Shown here in pieces: positions 8,150 through 17,781 of a stretch of DNA of 45,315 nt. How positions within the stretch are numbered: position 1 is the first letter of the stretch; every line of letters starts with the position of its first letter. Made by a program: the position numbers and the translations under genes. The DNA is taken from assembly GCA_902386385.1 (NCBI GenBank), contig CABMIU010000060.1:1-45315 (forward strand). Direction: 5' to 3'. The DNA comes from an uncultured archaeon (GTDB taxonomy: Archaea > Iainarchaeota > Iainarchaeia > Iainarchaeales > Iainarchaeaceae). The notes beneath the pieces were generated by a model that was given only the letters and a program-made list of their open reading frames with translations, was not told the origin of the DNA and made no database searches.

Positions 8150-9835
8150 ATGCACGCTGATTTCAAGGAAGGCCTGAAGGCTATTGAGAAGGCAATGCAA
8201 AAGCACGGCCACGCGGATGAATTCCCCCTTGTTGAAGAGGCATTCCACTTCTCGAAAAAGGCCCATGAAGGCCAGAAAAGGGCATCCGGTGAGCCTTATT
8301 TCGTCCATCCGCTTGCAACCGCCACAATGATTGCAGGCCACGGCCTTGACGGCACAATAATCAGCGCCGCACTCCTGCACGACACTTTGGAGGACACGAA
8401 AACGTCCAAGGAAGAGCTCGCTGAAATATTCGGCAGAGAGATAGCCTGCATTGTTGAAAGCCTGACAAAGCTCGACCTGCTTGCATTCAAGTCTAGGAAG
8501 GAACAGACAACCGCGAACATAATCAGGACAATAATGGCATCATCAAAGGACCTGAGGGTGCTGATAATAAAGCTCTTTGACAAACTCCATAACCTGAGGA
8601 CCTTGAAGCACCTTGACCGGCAAAGGCAGAAGAGGATTGCCGCCGATGCACTGCTTGTTTACGCGCCAATTAGCCACAGGCTCGGCATACATTCGATGAA
8701 ATATGAAATGGAGGACCTTTGCTTCAGCACCCTTGAGCCGGCCCACTACAGGAAACTAAGAGCAGAGGTCACAACGCTGAGGGAAAAAAAGCGCAAGGAA
8801 ATCAGGAAAGCAATTTCATGCCTCGAGGAAAAAAACCATGAAATCAAATGGCGCTTCACGGAGCAGATAAAATCAATTTATGCGATACACAGCAAAATCA
8901 TAAACCGCAACCTTGAGCCGGGAAATGTCAATGATGCGCTCATCCTCGGGATAATTGTCAGGAGCGAAAAGGAATGCTATGATGCGTTGTGGAAGCTGCA
9001 CTCCGTTTTCAGGCCACTGCCGGGAAAATTCAAGGATTACATTGCAATGCCGGAAAACTCCATATACCGGGCGCTACACACGCAGGTCCTCGGGCCTTCA
9101 AAAAAGCCGCTCAAGGTTTACATATACTCGGAAAGGATGAATGACATCGGGGACAATGGCGTGCTTGCATTAATGCGCTGCAAAGACAGCAGCCAGCAAC
9201 TCAAAAGGTTCGAGAAAATGTTCTCAAGAATGGGAAAGCCTGACGCAAAGGACAGCAAGGAGATCGCCGGTACACTTAACCTTGATTTCCACAACCGGAC
9301 AATGATTGCATTCACTGAAAAAGGCGAGGCCATCGAGCTTCCGCCGGACTCGACTGCAATCGACTTCGCATATTTCAAGGACGGCAAAAAGGCCGAAAAG
9401 GCATCCAAGGCGGAAATAAACGGCAGGCTCCTGCCATTGTGGACAAGGCTCAATTCCGGGGACAGGATAAAGCTCATTTACGCGAAATCGCCGCAGGTTC
9501 AGATAAGCTGGCTCTCGCTCGCGTCATCCGAAAAGGTCAGGAGGAACATAGAAAAGAGCCTGCACAGCTACCTCAAGCCGAAGGACGGTGCCGGGTTCGT
9601 GAAATTCAGGATTGACAGCGTTGACAAGCACGGCCAACTGATGGAGCAGTGCAGGATAATGTACAGGAACGGCTTCAACCTCGAAACATGCATAAGCAAG
9701 GTGAACAGCGACAGGACAACAGGCTACACGGAATTCCTAGTGAAAAACACGCGCAACTCGAACATAGACAACGCGGTAAAGCATCTGAGGAAGCTGAAGG
9801 AAACAATAGGGCTGCACGTGGACTACCTGAAATGA
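8150..9835 (+). CDS. RelA/SpoT homolog (HD hydrolase + degraded synthetase + TGS)
   Basis: HPLATATMIAGHGLDGTIISAALLHDTLEDT, LRVLIIKLFDKLHNLRTL, FKDYIAMPENSIYRALHTQVLG, TGS-like IELPPDSTAIDFAYFK. Confidence 0.9.
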   Translation: MHADFKEGLKAIEKAMQKHGHADEFPLVEEAFHFSKKAHEGQKRASGEPYFVHPLATATMIAGHGLDGTIISAALLHDTLEDTKTSKEELAEIFGREIACIVESLTKLDLLAFKSRKEQTTANIIRTIMASSKDLRVLIIKLFDKLHNLRTLKHLDRQRQKRIAADALLVYAPISHRLGIHSMKYEMEDLCFSTLEPAHYRKLRAEVTTLREKKRKEIRKAISCLEEKNHEIKWRFTEQIKSIYAIHSKIINRNLEPGNVNDALILGIIVRSEKECYDALWKLHSVFRPLPGKFKDYIAMPENSIYRALHTQVLGPSKKPLKVYIYSERMNDIGDNGVLALMRCKDSSQQLKRFEKMFSRMGKPDAKDSKEIAGTLNLDFHNRTMIAFTEKGEAIELPPDSTAIDFAYFKDGKKAEKASKAEINGRLLPLWTRLNSGDRIKLIYAKSPQVQISWLSLASSEKVRRNIEKSLHSYLKPKDGAGFVKFRIDSVDKHGQLMEQCRIMYRNGFNLETCISKVNSDRTTGYTEFLVKNTRNSNIDNAVKHLRKLKETIGLHVDYLK

Positions 9836-9925
9836 CAGGGTAAAACAAACAGGCAAATACCACCGTAAAAAATAATAATCAGCCTGACCCTGGAAACGGC
9901 AGTTTAACCAATGAATAAGTGTGGC

Positions 9926-12643
9926 TCACTCAACCAGTATCGCAGGCTTCAGCGGGAAAGCCCTCTGGGTTTTTTCAGGGTTCTGCTTTGCGGTTCCCGC
10001 GTCAAGCACAATGGCTTCGCAGCCTAGTTCCGCTGAAATCAGTTCCTGCGAAGCAAGGAGCAATTCAAGCTCATTGGCCTTTTCAATGCCCTTGAGTTCG
10101 TGGAATTTTGAAACAACGGCTTTCACAAACCCCTGGGCCTGGCCGGGATTCTTTTTTGCCTCGCTGTCCGCCATTGCAATCCTCATAGCCTGCCCAAAGT
10201 CCGGCCGCTCCATCCCAGAAACAATTTTCCCCAGCACATTCCACTTCCATTGCGGGGCAACAAAAATAGTGACCTTCTTAGGCACCTCAATCTTCGCGAG
10301 CACTTTTATCTGCTCCACATCCTGCCTTATGGCCTCAATCATTTTCTCAGCGGCAATGGCCTCAGCATCAGCAGCACCAACAGCCTTTTGCAGGGCATCC
10401 GACTCTTCTGCCGATGGCCACTTTTCAGATGTGAGCAGGCCCTTCTGGCCTAGCATTTCCCAAGCTTCCTCGGCAAAGTGCGGGGCGAATGGCGCAATCA
10501 TCTTCGCAATTGATTCGAGGGCAAGGCGCATTACGCTGCCATCAATTTTATCGTACTTTGCCAAAGCATTTGTCAAATCAGTTATCGCTGCAAGTGCATA
10601 GTTGAATTTGTAGGAATCAATCAGGGTGGTTACTTCCCTTATTGTAGCGCGTGTTTTCGCGAGGACAATCCGGTTTGCCATTGAAAGCTTCTTCGGCACC
10701 CTTGCCTTCTTCGCCCATTTGTTCGCCTCGAACAGCGAGTGCAGGCGCAGCAGGAACCTGTGGGTTGATTCAACACCGCGGTCATTCCAGTCCATCTCGC
10801 TCTCAGGCAGCGAAGCCCCGAGCATGAAAACCCTTATCGTGTCCGGGCCATACTTTGCCATCATGTCGCTCGGGTCCACGATGTTTCCCAGGGACTTGGA
10901 CATCTTCGCCCCGTCCTTGAGCACCATGCCCTGCGAAAGCAGGCGCCTGAACGGCTCATCATAATCCACGAGGCCCTCGTCTCGCATGAACCTGTAAAAA
11001 AATCTCGAGTACAGGAGGTGAAGAATCGCATGCTCTATACCCCCGATATACTGGTCCACAGGCGACCAATGCATTGCCTCCTTTTTTTCGAAAGGGGCTT
11101 TTGATTCCTGTGCAGAACAATACCTAAGGTAATACCACGAACTGTCTACAAATGTATCCATTGTGTCGGTTTCGCGCTTCGCAGCAGAGCCGCACTCCGG
11201 GCACCGGCATTCCACGAATTCCTTTACGGTCTGCAACGGGTTCCCGCCAAAATTGAAATCAGCAATCTTCGGGTCGGGAAGCTCGACCGGCAAATCCTTT
11301 TCGGGCACGGGAACAACCCCGCACTTCTGGCAATAAACTATCGGTATCGGGGTGCCCCAGAAGCGCTGGCGGGAGATGAGCCAGTCACGGAGCTTGTAAT
11401 TCGTAGTCTTTTTCCCAGTCTTGTTCTTCTCCAGCCAGTCAGCCATTTTTGGCAGTGCCTCACGATTACCCATGCCTGAAAACTCGCCAGAACCGAACAA
11501 TATCCCGTCATCAACAAAAGCTCCCGCAGCGGCACCGGCCTCAACAGGCTTTCCATCGGGACTTATGACAAACTTCAGAGGTATTTTGTATTTCCTCGCG
11601 AACCTGAAATCGCGCTTATCGTGGGCATCACACATCACAATGCCCGTGCCATACATCAAGGCAAAATTCGCGAGGTACACGGGAATTTCCTCGCCATTTG
11701 CTGGATTTATTGCATAATTCCCCGTGAAATAGCCTTCCTTTTCCTTCTCTTCATTCTCCCTGTCAATGATGCTTTCATCCACAACTTTCCTTATGAAGTC
11801 CTTGGCCCCTTGCTCATACTCTGTCCCCTTAACCAAATCAAGCACAATGGGGTTCTCCGGTGCAATTGCAATGAAAGTGACGCTAAAAATAGTGTCACAT
11901 CTCGTGGTATAAGCAGGCAAAACCTTGTCAGACCCCTTCAACTTGAAAAAGATATTTGTGCCCTGGCTCTTCCCAATCCAGTTCCTCTGCATCACTCGGA
12001 CGCGCTCCGGCCAGCTTTCCAGCCCCTCAAGGCCCGCAAGCAACTCATCAGCATAGGCCGTTATTTTGAGGAACCACTGTTCCAGGTCCTTCTGGACAAC
12101 ACCACAATCCTTGTGACGCCAGCACTTGCCGTCAACAACCTGCTCGTTAGCGAGCACAGTGTGGCATTTGCCGCACCAATTCACCTTCGCCGCCTTCTTG
12201 TAGGCGAGGCCCTTTGCCAGCATTTTTAGGAAGAACCACTGGTTCCACTTGTAATATTCAGGCAGGCAGGTGATTACTTCACGCCCCCAGTCGTAACTGA
12301 AGCCGAGCTCCCGCATCTGACCCTCCATGTCGGCAATCCTCTTTAGTGTCCATTCCCTAGGGTCTGCCTTGTGCTCTATTGCCGCGTTTTCCGCGGGCAG
12401 ACCGAAGGCATCAAAGCCAATGGGATAAAGGACATTGTAACCCTGCATCCGCCTGAAGCGCGCAATGCAGTCGCCTATCGAATAGTTGCGAACATGGCCC
12501 ATATGCAGCTTGCCGGAAGGATAAGGGAACATTTCGAGGACATAATATTTCTCGCCATTTTTCGATGGCTTTGCCTCGAAAACCTTTTCCTCGGCCCATC
12601 GCTTCTGCCATTTCTTCGCAATAGCATTTAAATCCGCAGGCAT
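9926..12643 (-). CDS. leuS: Leucyl-tRNA synthetase, bacterial-type
   Basis: [103 protein letters not shown]. Confidence 0.96.
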   Translation of the reverse strand: MPADLNAIAKKWQKRWAEEKVFEAKPSKNGEKYYVLEMFPYPSGKLHMGHVRNYSIGDCIARFRRMQGYNVLYPIGFDAFGLPAENAAIEHKADPREWTLKRIADMEGQMRELGFSYDWGREVITCLPEYYKWNQWFFLKMLAKGLAYKKAAKVNWCGKCHTVLANEQVVDGKCWRHKDCGVVQKDLEQWFLKITAYADELLAGLEGLESWPERVRVMQRNWIGKSQGTNIFFKLKGSDKVLPAYTTRCDTIFSVTFIAIAPENPIVLDLVKGTEYEQGAKDFIRKVVDESIIDRENEEKEKEGYFTGNYAINPANGEEIPVYLANFALMYGTGIVMCDAHDKRDFRFARKYKIPLKFVISPDGKPVEAGAAAGAFVDDGILFGSGEFSGMGNREALPKMADWLEKNKTGKKTTNYKLRDWLISRQRFWGTPIPIVYCQKCGVVPVPEKDLPVELPDPKIADFNFGGNPLQTVKEFVECRCPECGSAAKRETDTMDTFVDSSWYYLRYCSAQESKAPFEKKEAMHWSPVDQYIGGIEHAILHLLYSRFFYRFMRDEGLVDYDEPFRRLLSQGMVLKDGAKMSKSLGNIVDPSDMMAKYGPDTIRVFMLGASLPESEMDWNDRGVESTHRFLLRLHSLFEANKWAKKARVPKKLSMANRIVLAKTRATIREVTTLIDSYKFNYALAAITDLTNALAKYDKIDGSVMRLALESIAKMIAPFAPHFAEEAWEMLGQKGLLTSEKWPSAEESDALQKAVGAADAEAIAAEKMIEAIRQDVEQIKVLAKIEVPKKVTIFVAPQWKWNVLGKIVSGMERPDFGQAMRIAMADSEAKKNPGQAQGFVKAVVSKFHELKGIEKANELELLLASQELISAELGCEAIVLDAGTAKQNPEKTQRAFPLKPAILVE

Positions 12644-12715
12644 AAGAAAAACCTTATTTCGAACGATTTTAAAGGGTTGTTTTTTGGCAAAGATTTAAAA
12701 CAGGAACAAAAAAAT

Positions 12716-13363
12716 TCATTTCAACGGTTTTCTCAGCACAAGAAGGTTCGGCGCGCCGAAGCCAATATCGCGATTTATGCTCCTCCCATTTTCCAGAACC
12801 TCAAAGCCAATTTGACGCACCTTTTCCAACTCCTCTTGGTAATCATAGCACTCATAAACCAAGCCAATCCCGCCAGGCCTTAGAAGCTTGAACAAATCCG
12901 CAAAGGTGCGGACGCTCTGCTCATGCGTTGCCCCACCTTCAAAAGTTCCGAGGTGGGAAAAAAGAACGCGCGATGAAACAAATCCATCAAGCGAACAATC
13001 CGCAAAAGGCAATTGCTGCCTTGCATCGCCCTGCACAATTCGCTTTATGCGCAATCCCTTTAGTATTTGTATTGTGCGCGGATTGATTTCAAATGCTGTT
13101 GCCTTTGCGCCGTGCTTCTGAAGAAACTTTGTGTAAAGCCCGTCGCCGCCGATTTCAAGGACTTGCTTGCCTTGAGGGTCGCCCAAGTATCTTATAAATC
13201 TTTCATGAACAGGAAGATAATTTCTCAATCTTTTCATTTGCTCAACAATTTGTTTGTGGAAGCCCAATGATTCTGCATTATGCCTTGCCCTGGCTGAAAA
13301 CCTTGAATTGTCATAAAGAAGGTCATTTGCCATCCTATTACTTTTTCTATCTGAAAGCATCAT
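12716..13363 (-). CDS. Class I SAM-dependent methyltransferase
   Basis: KQVLEIGGDGLYTKFLQKHGAKATAFEINPR; DCSLDGFVSSRVLFSHL; LLRPGGIGLVYE. Confidence 0.8.
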   Translation of the reverse strand: MMLSDRKSNRMANDLLYDNSRFSARARHNAESLGFHKQIVEQMKRLRNYLPVHERFIRYLGDPQGKQVLEIGGDGLYTKFLQKHGAKATAFEINPRTIQILKGLRIKRIVQGDARQQLPFADCSLDGFVSSRVLFSHLGTFEGGATHEQSVRTFADLFKLLRPGGIGLVYECYDYQEELEKVRQIGFEVLENGRSINRDIGFGAPNLLVLRKPLK

Positions 13364-15180
13364 TCCACCACGGCCTTTATCCTCCTTATCCCCGCTGCAA
13401 CCGCTTCCTGCTTAAGTATCCTGAATCTTCCGAGTTCCTTCGTGTTTTTCACATGCGGGCCGCCGCAGATTTCCTTCGAAAAAACCTTTCCGCCGGAACT
13501 TATCGTGTAAACCTTCACCTTGTCCGAATACTTGCCCTCGAACACTCCCTGTGCCCCGGCTTTTTTTGCCCCATCAACGCCCATTACCTCGACAGAAACC
13601 TCGGCCCCTGAATTTATTGCGGCATTCACCCAATCCTCGACCTTTTTCAGTTGCTCATCAGTGAGCTTTTCATTTGAGTTGAAGTCAAACCTCAGCCTTT
13701 CGGGAGTGATGTTAGAGCCTTTCTGGCGAATGCCCTTGTCAACAACCTCGCGCAATGCCTCATTGAGGAGGTGCGTTGCGGTGTGCAGTTTTGTGGCCTG
13801 CTCGCTGTTATCCGCGAGGCCGCCCTTGAATTTTTTCTCCGCGCCTTTGCGCGAGAGCTCCTGGTGCTGCGCCAATAATGCCTCAAAACCCTTTGAGTCA
13901 GCGCTGAAACCCTTCTCCGCGCATATTTCAGTTATCATTTCAATCGGGAAGCCGTGGCTCTGGTAAATGTCAAAAGCCTGCTTTGCCCCAAGTTCCTTCC
14001 CTCCGGAGCCAGCCAGAAGGGAAAGCTCTTTTTCAAGCAGCTTCATGCCGTTCTCCAGGGCAGCGGAAAACTTTTCCTCTTCAGCCTCAAGACCGGCAAA
14101 AACCCTTTCCCTGTTCTTTTCAACTTCAGGGTATGCCTCGCCCATAACTCCAACAACAACTTCCGCAACACCCCTGCAGAATTTTCCGCTTATGCCAATG
14201 AGCCTCGCGTGCCTGATGCTGCGCCTGATGAACTTCCTCAGCACATAGCCCTGGTCAACATTGCTCGGAGAAATGCCCTTTTCATCGCCCATTACCATTG
14301 CCGCTGCGCGGAGGTGGTCGGTTATTATCCGTGCGCTCTTCAGCAATGCGGTTCTTTCCGGGACGCCCTTGGCCAAATTGAATTGCGGGGAAAGTGACTT
14401 GACCTTCTCCAAAATCGGTTTGAGCGTGTCACATTCATAGGCATTGTCAAATCCGTTCAGCACAGCGACAGTCCTTTCAACACCCATCCCCGTGTCAATG
14501 TTTTTCTGCGCCCCTTCAGCATAAATGCCTTCAGCGGTCTTGTTGTACTGCATCAGCACATCATTCCAGATTTCGCAAAAAACCCCTTCCTTGCAAAGCC
14601 TGACAAAGTCATCGGTGCCCTTCTCCTTAACGTCTTTGACATGGTAGAACATTTCAGTGTCAGGGCCGCACGGCCCGGTGTTGCCTGCTGGCCCCCACCA
14701 ATTGTCAGCCTTGCCCAAAAAGTGTATCCTTTCCTTTGGAACGCCCTGCTTTTCCCAAGCCATTGCTGCTTCGTTGTCCCGTGGACTGTCATTGTCGCCA
14801 GCAAAGCACGTTACGCTCAGGCGCTCCTTCGGGATTCCGAGACCTTTTGTTAGGAACTCGAAGCTGAACTCTATTGCCTCTTTCTTGAAATAATCCCCCA
14901 AGGACCAGTTGCCGAGCATCTCGAAAAAACTCAGGTGCCACGCGTCACCCACATCTTCAATGTCGCCGGTGCGGATGCATTTCTGGACATTGCAGAGACG
15001 CTTTCCCGCGGGATGCTGGCCACCAAGAAGGAAAGGGACAAGCGGGTGCATTCCAGCGGTCGTGAACAGCACAGTCGGGTCGTTTTCAGGGATGAGCGAA
15101 GCGCTCTGTATCCTCTTATGGCCCTTCGACTCGAAGAACACGAGGTACTTTTCCCTCAGCTGGGCGCTGGTGATTTTCAT
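13360..15180 (-). CDS. alaS: Alanyl-tRNA synthetase, short bacterial-type (606 aa)
   Basis: FFESKGHKRIQSASLIPENDPTVLFTTAGMHPLVPFLLGGQHPAGKRLCNVQKCIRTGDIEDVGDAWHLSFFEMLGNWSLGDYFKKEAI; HTATHLLNEAL; CGGPHVKNTKELGRFRI. Confidence 0.96.
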   Translation of the reverse strand: MKITSAQLREKYLVFFESKGHKRIQSASLIPENDPTVLFTTAGMHPLVPFLLGGQHPAGKRLCNVQKCIRTGDIEDVGDAWHLSFFEMLGNWSLGDYFKKEAIEFSFEFLTKGLGIPKERLSVTCFAGDNDSPRDNEAAMAWEKQGVPKERIHFLGKADNWWGPAGNTGPCGPDTEMFYHVKDVKEKGTDDFVRLCKEGVFCEIWNDVLMQYNKTAEGIYAEGAQKNIDTGMGVERTVAVLNGFDNAYECDTLKPILEKVKSLSPQFNLAKGVPERTALLKSARIITDHLRAAAMVMGDEKGISPSNVDQGYVLRKFIRRSIRHARLIGISGKFCRGVAEVVVGVMGEAYPEVEKNRERVFAGLEAEEEKFSAALENGMKLLEKELSLLAGSGGKELGAKQAFDIYQSHGFPIEMITEICAEKGFSADSKGFEALLAQHQELSRKGAEKKFKGGLADNSEQATKLHTATHLLNEALREVVDKGIRQKGSNITPERLRFDFNSNEKLTDEQLKKVEDWVNAAINSGAEVSVEVMGVDGAKKAGAQGVFEGKYSDKVKVYTISSGGKVFSKEICGGPHVKNTKELGRFRILKQEAVAAGIRRIKAVVE

Positions 15181-15264
15181 TGAAGTCTCCTTGGAATAAG
15201 TTGAATGGAAAAGGAATTTAAATGCTGGGAAGGATTAAATGCCGCGGAAATTCTGCATGAGCAG

Positions 15265-15391
15265 TTCTTTTCCTTTTTGGCCAAGCTTTTTCTGCGTTAG
15301 CGGTTCTCTTTCTTTTCCGCCAAGCTTTTCAAAGAACTCTTTTCTTTTTTGGCCAAGCTTTTTTCTTTTCTCTCTGAGAAAAGAAAAAAGG
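15265..15391. repeat. Composite hairpin element abutting the 3' end of RNase P RNA
   Basis: Three copies of GCCAAGCTTTT; terminal palindrome CTTTTTTCTTTTCTC-tct-GAGAAAAGAAAAAAG. Confidence 0.8.
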
Positions 15392-15393
15392 TT

Positions 15394-15652
15394 GAGGTGC
15401 AGGGCATAAGCCGCCTTCTGTTCTAATCCAGAAACCCACTAACAAAATGGGTTTTGCCCCGTTAAGAGCCGGATTGCATTGGCATTCGACTAAGCCCTCA
15501 TAAGAGGTTGCACTCTCCAGCCGCCGTTTCATCCCACCAAAGGGTCTCGTTTCTGTTCAGCTGGGCGTCCTCTCGGACCGTGTGTTTCACGAGTGGGCGG
15601 ACTTTCCTCAGCGTCCTCGAAGGGATACCGACAGCCAATCGCCCTGCTCCTC
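15394..15652 (-). ncRNA. rnpB: RNase P RNA
   Basis: Minus strand has GAGGAAAGTCCGCCC (CR-I), AGAACAGAAGGCGGCTTATGCCCTGC near the 3' end, and P1 pairing GAGGaGCAGGGC/GCCCTGCaCCTC. Confidence 0.93.
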
Positions 15653-15760
15653 GGTATAATTGCCTTTCGCGGTGTTTTTAAGTTTAGTGCAAAAAACAAA
15701 TGCTTTAATAATTCGGCAATCAACGAATATTATTATATTGCAGGCATGCAAAACAGCGAA

Positions 15761-16034
15761 TCAGCGGACCCTTATGACTCTTCCGGCCTTGACATCTTCA
15801 AGGCTCTTGGCGAGGTCAGACAAAAATTCTTGGTCCGTGCCGTGCTTTTTTTTAAGCTCCAAATCAGTGCCCCCTTCGGGGAGATCCGCCTCTTGACCTG
15901 AAATCCTTGCGAGAAGCCGGGGGATTTACGACAGCACTTCTGCGATGAAGGATTGCCAAAACATCTTTGGCAGTGGCATGAGGATAGACCTTTTTCAAGT
16001 CAGCAAGCTTGGCGTCTAACTGTTCCCTTGTCAC
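15761..16034 (-). pseudogene. Frameshifted antitoxin-like remnant
   Basis: Minus frame A VTREQLDAKLADLKKVYPHATAKDVLAILHRRS, then another frame ARISGQEADLPEGGTDLELKKKHGTDQEFLSDLAKSLEDVKAGRVIRVR*; the C-terminus resembles RelB-like antitoxins. Confidence 0.4.
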
Positions 16035-16122
16035 CCTAATGACGCAAGAAAAAAGGCAAAAGCAATAAAAAGCAATGCGACAATTATTTACTTCGGAAAA
16101 TGCGAAAGTCATGTGATTTGAT

Positions 16123-16337
16123 TTGACAACTGATTACTGCCAGATGTGCTGGAAACTCAGAGAGCTGCCCGATGGCCTCCATTGCGAGGAATGCCTCGAG
16201 GACATCAAGCGGGCGGGAACTTACAGCGGGTGAGGCAAGGCAATCAGCGGCCTGGAAGTGCTGGTGATGTTCGACGAGGACCATTATCTCAACATGTGGC
16301 CGTTCAAGCAGAAAGAGAAAATAGGATAAATATATCA
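16123..16337 (+). pseudogene. Small CxxC...CxxC zinc-ribbon-like ORF with one in-frame TGA
   Basis: Frame 1: LTTDYCQMCWKLRELPDGLHCEECLEDIKRAGTYSG*GKAISGLEVLVMFDEDHYLNMWPFKQKEKIG*. Confidence 0.45.
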
Positions 16338-16370
16338 GGGATTTTAAGGATTTCTCAAAGAGAAATATTA

Positions 16371-17564
16371 ATGAAGAAATTCCTCATTGCAATGCTTGCA
16401 ATTATAATAGCAACAAATTTAGTTTATGCAAATTCAATACAATTCACTTCATCATACATTTACGATGCAGATTTAGGAAAAAACGTTCAACCGGTAACCA
16501 TAGCCGAGTTGGCAGAAACTGATAATATTACGCCAGAAAGTGTTGACATAGAAGTCCGCATCTGGTTTCTGATAAAGGAAAAAGCCAAAGACCTCAATTT
16601 TGAGGTATCAACGCTAAATTTGCCAGGCATAGAAAATTATGGTGAAATTAAACCAGGAGATATTGTTATTTGTGAAACCTACAATGGAATACTAAATTTC
16701 AAAAATTGTAAAGAACAACAGAAAATAACCGGATTAGAAAATGCACTAATCCCCTTAAATGACGAAGAAAGCAAAAATTATATTTACAAATACAACATTA
16801 ACCTTAACAAAGTAAGAAAACAAGCCCAGCATTATATTTATATTAAATATTCTCTCAAAAACGCCATCGAACACAGTAACTCAAATTATTATTTTCTACT
16901 ACATTCATTATGTGACTATTATCACGGTTGCCAAAACGGCGACAAAGACAAATTCAATGTATCCAGAACGATAATTTTACCAAAAAGTACTTCGATGCTG
17001 GACCAAGTCATACCGACACCAGACAATATTGAATACTTTTATGGGGGGGACACGAGCCAAAAAAGAACAACACTAATTTACAACTCTATTCCACAGGTTT
17101 ACTTGAGCTATTTTGACTCACAAGAAAGAGATGTTGAATTGCCAGTATATTATGCTTTTATTGGTGCTTTATTGGGCGCAGCATTATCACTGTTCTTTGA
17201 ATTTGTATTAATTTCTGCGCTAAGACGACCAACAGTATTCGAAAAAATTTTTTCGTGGGTTATTGTAGTGATTGTTCTTGTAATTGCATTACAAGTTTTA
17301 AAAACATCAATGCAGGATTCGATACTATTAGCATTATTCATGTTAATTATTCTTATTTTGGTCTATTTAGAGAAAGAAAAAATATTTAATGAAGAAGAAA
17401 AATACAAAACTGAACAAAAAGAAACAAATAAAACAACGAGCAACGAAATAACAAATCTAAAAGACGTGACAATTAACATCCAGCAAACAGTTTTAAAAAA
17501 TGAAAAACTATTAAACAAAGTTTTTAAGAAAAAAAGAGCTAAAGTAAGAGTGAAAAAAAATTAA
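16371..17564 (+). CDS. Secreted membrane protein of unknown function, strongly AT-rich gene
   Basis: Signal peptide MKKFLIAMLAIIIATNLVYA, large ectodomain, three C-terminal TM segments, Lys-rich coiled cytoplasmic tail. Confidence 0.75.
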   Translation: MKKFLIAMLAIIIATNLVYANSIQFTSSYIYDADLGKNVQPVTIAELAETDNITPESVDIEVRIWFLIKEKAKDLNFEVSTLNLPGIENYGEIKPGDIVICETYNGILNFKNCKEQQKITGLENALIPLNDEESKNYIYKYNINLNKVRKQAQHYIYIKYSLKNAIEHSNSNYYFLLHSLCDYYHGCQNGDKDKFNVSRTIILPKSTSMLDQVIPTPDNIEYFYGGDTSQKRTTLIYNSIPQVYLSYFDSQERDVELPVYYAFIGALLGAALSLFFEFVLISALRRPTVFEKIFSWVIVVIVLVIALQVLKTSMQDSILLALFMLIILILVYLEKEKIFNEEEKYKTEQKETNKTTSNEITNLKDVTINIQQTVLKNEKLLNKVFKKKRAKVRVKKN

Positions 17565-17727
17565 CCCAGCGCTCACGCTGTGCATTTGCAAAAAAATATT
17601 TTATTTGCAGAATTCGGCTTTTGACTGGAATTTTATTTGATGTCGTGCATAAACCTGAAAAGGCCAGCTTTTCAGATCGACCTTAAGCAAGACCAAATGA
17701 ATTGCAGCAGCGCGAAGCTGACACTTT

Positions 17728-17776
17728 TCTTTTTGGTCGAGCTTTTTCTTTTCAGTCACGAAAAGAAAAAGGTCGC
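17728..17776. repeat. Hairpin element just downstream of 23S 3' end, inside the pre-23S processing stem
   Basis: CTTTTTCTTTTC-agtca-cGAAAAGAAAAAG. Confidence 0.75.
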
Positions 17777-17781
17777 ATGAA

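Noticed and set aside
11621-12631. Plus-strand ORFs antisense to leuS (e.g. 202 aa)
   Set aside because: Frame shadows of a strongly coding GC-rich gene on the other strand.
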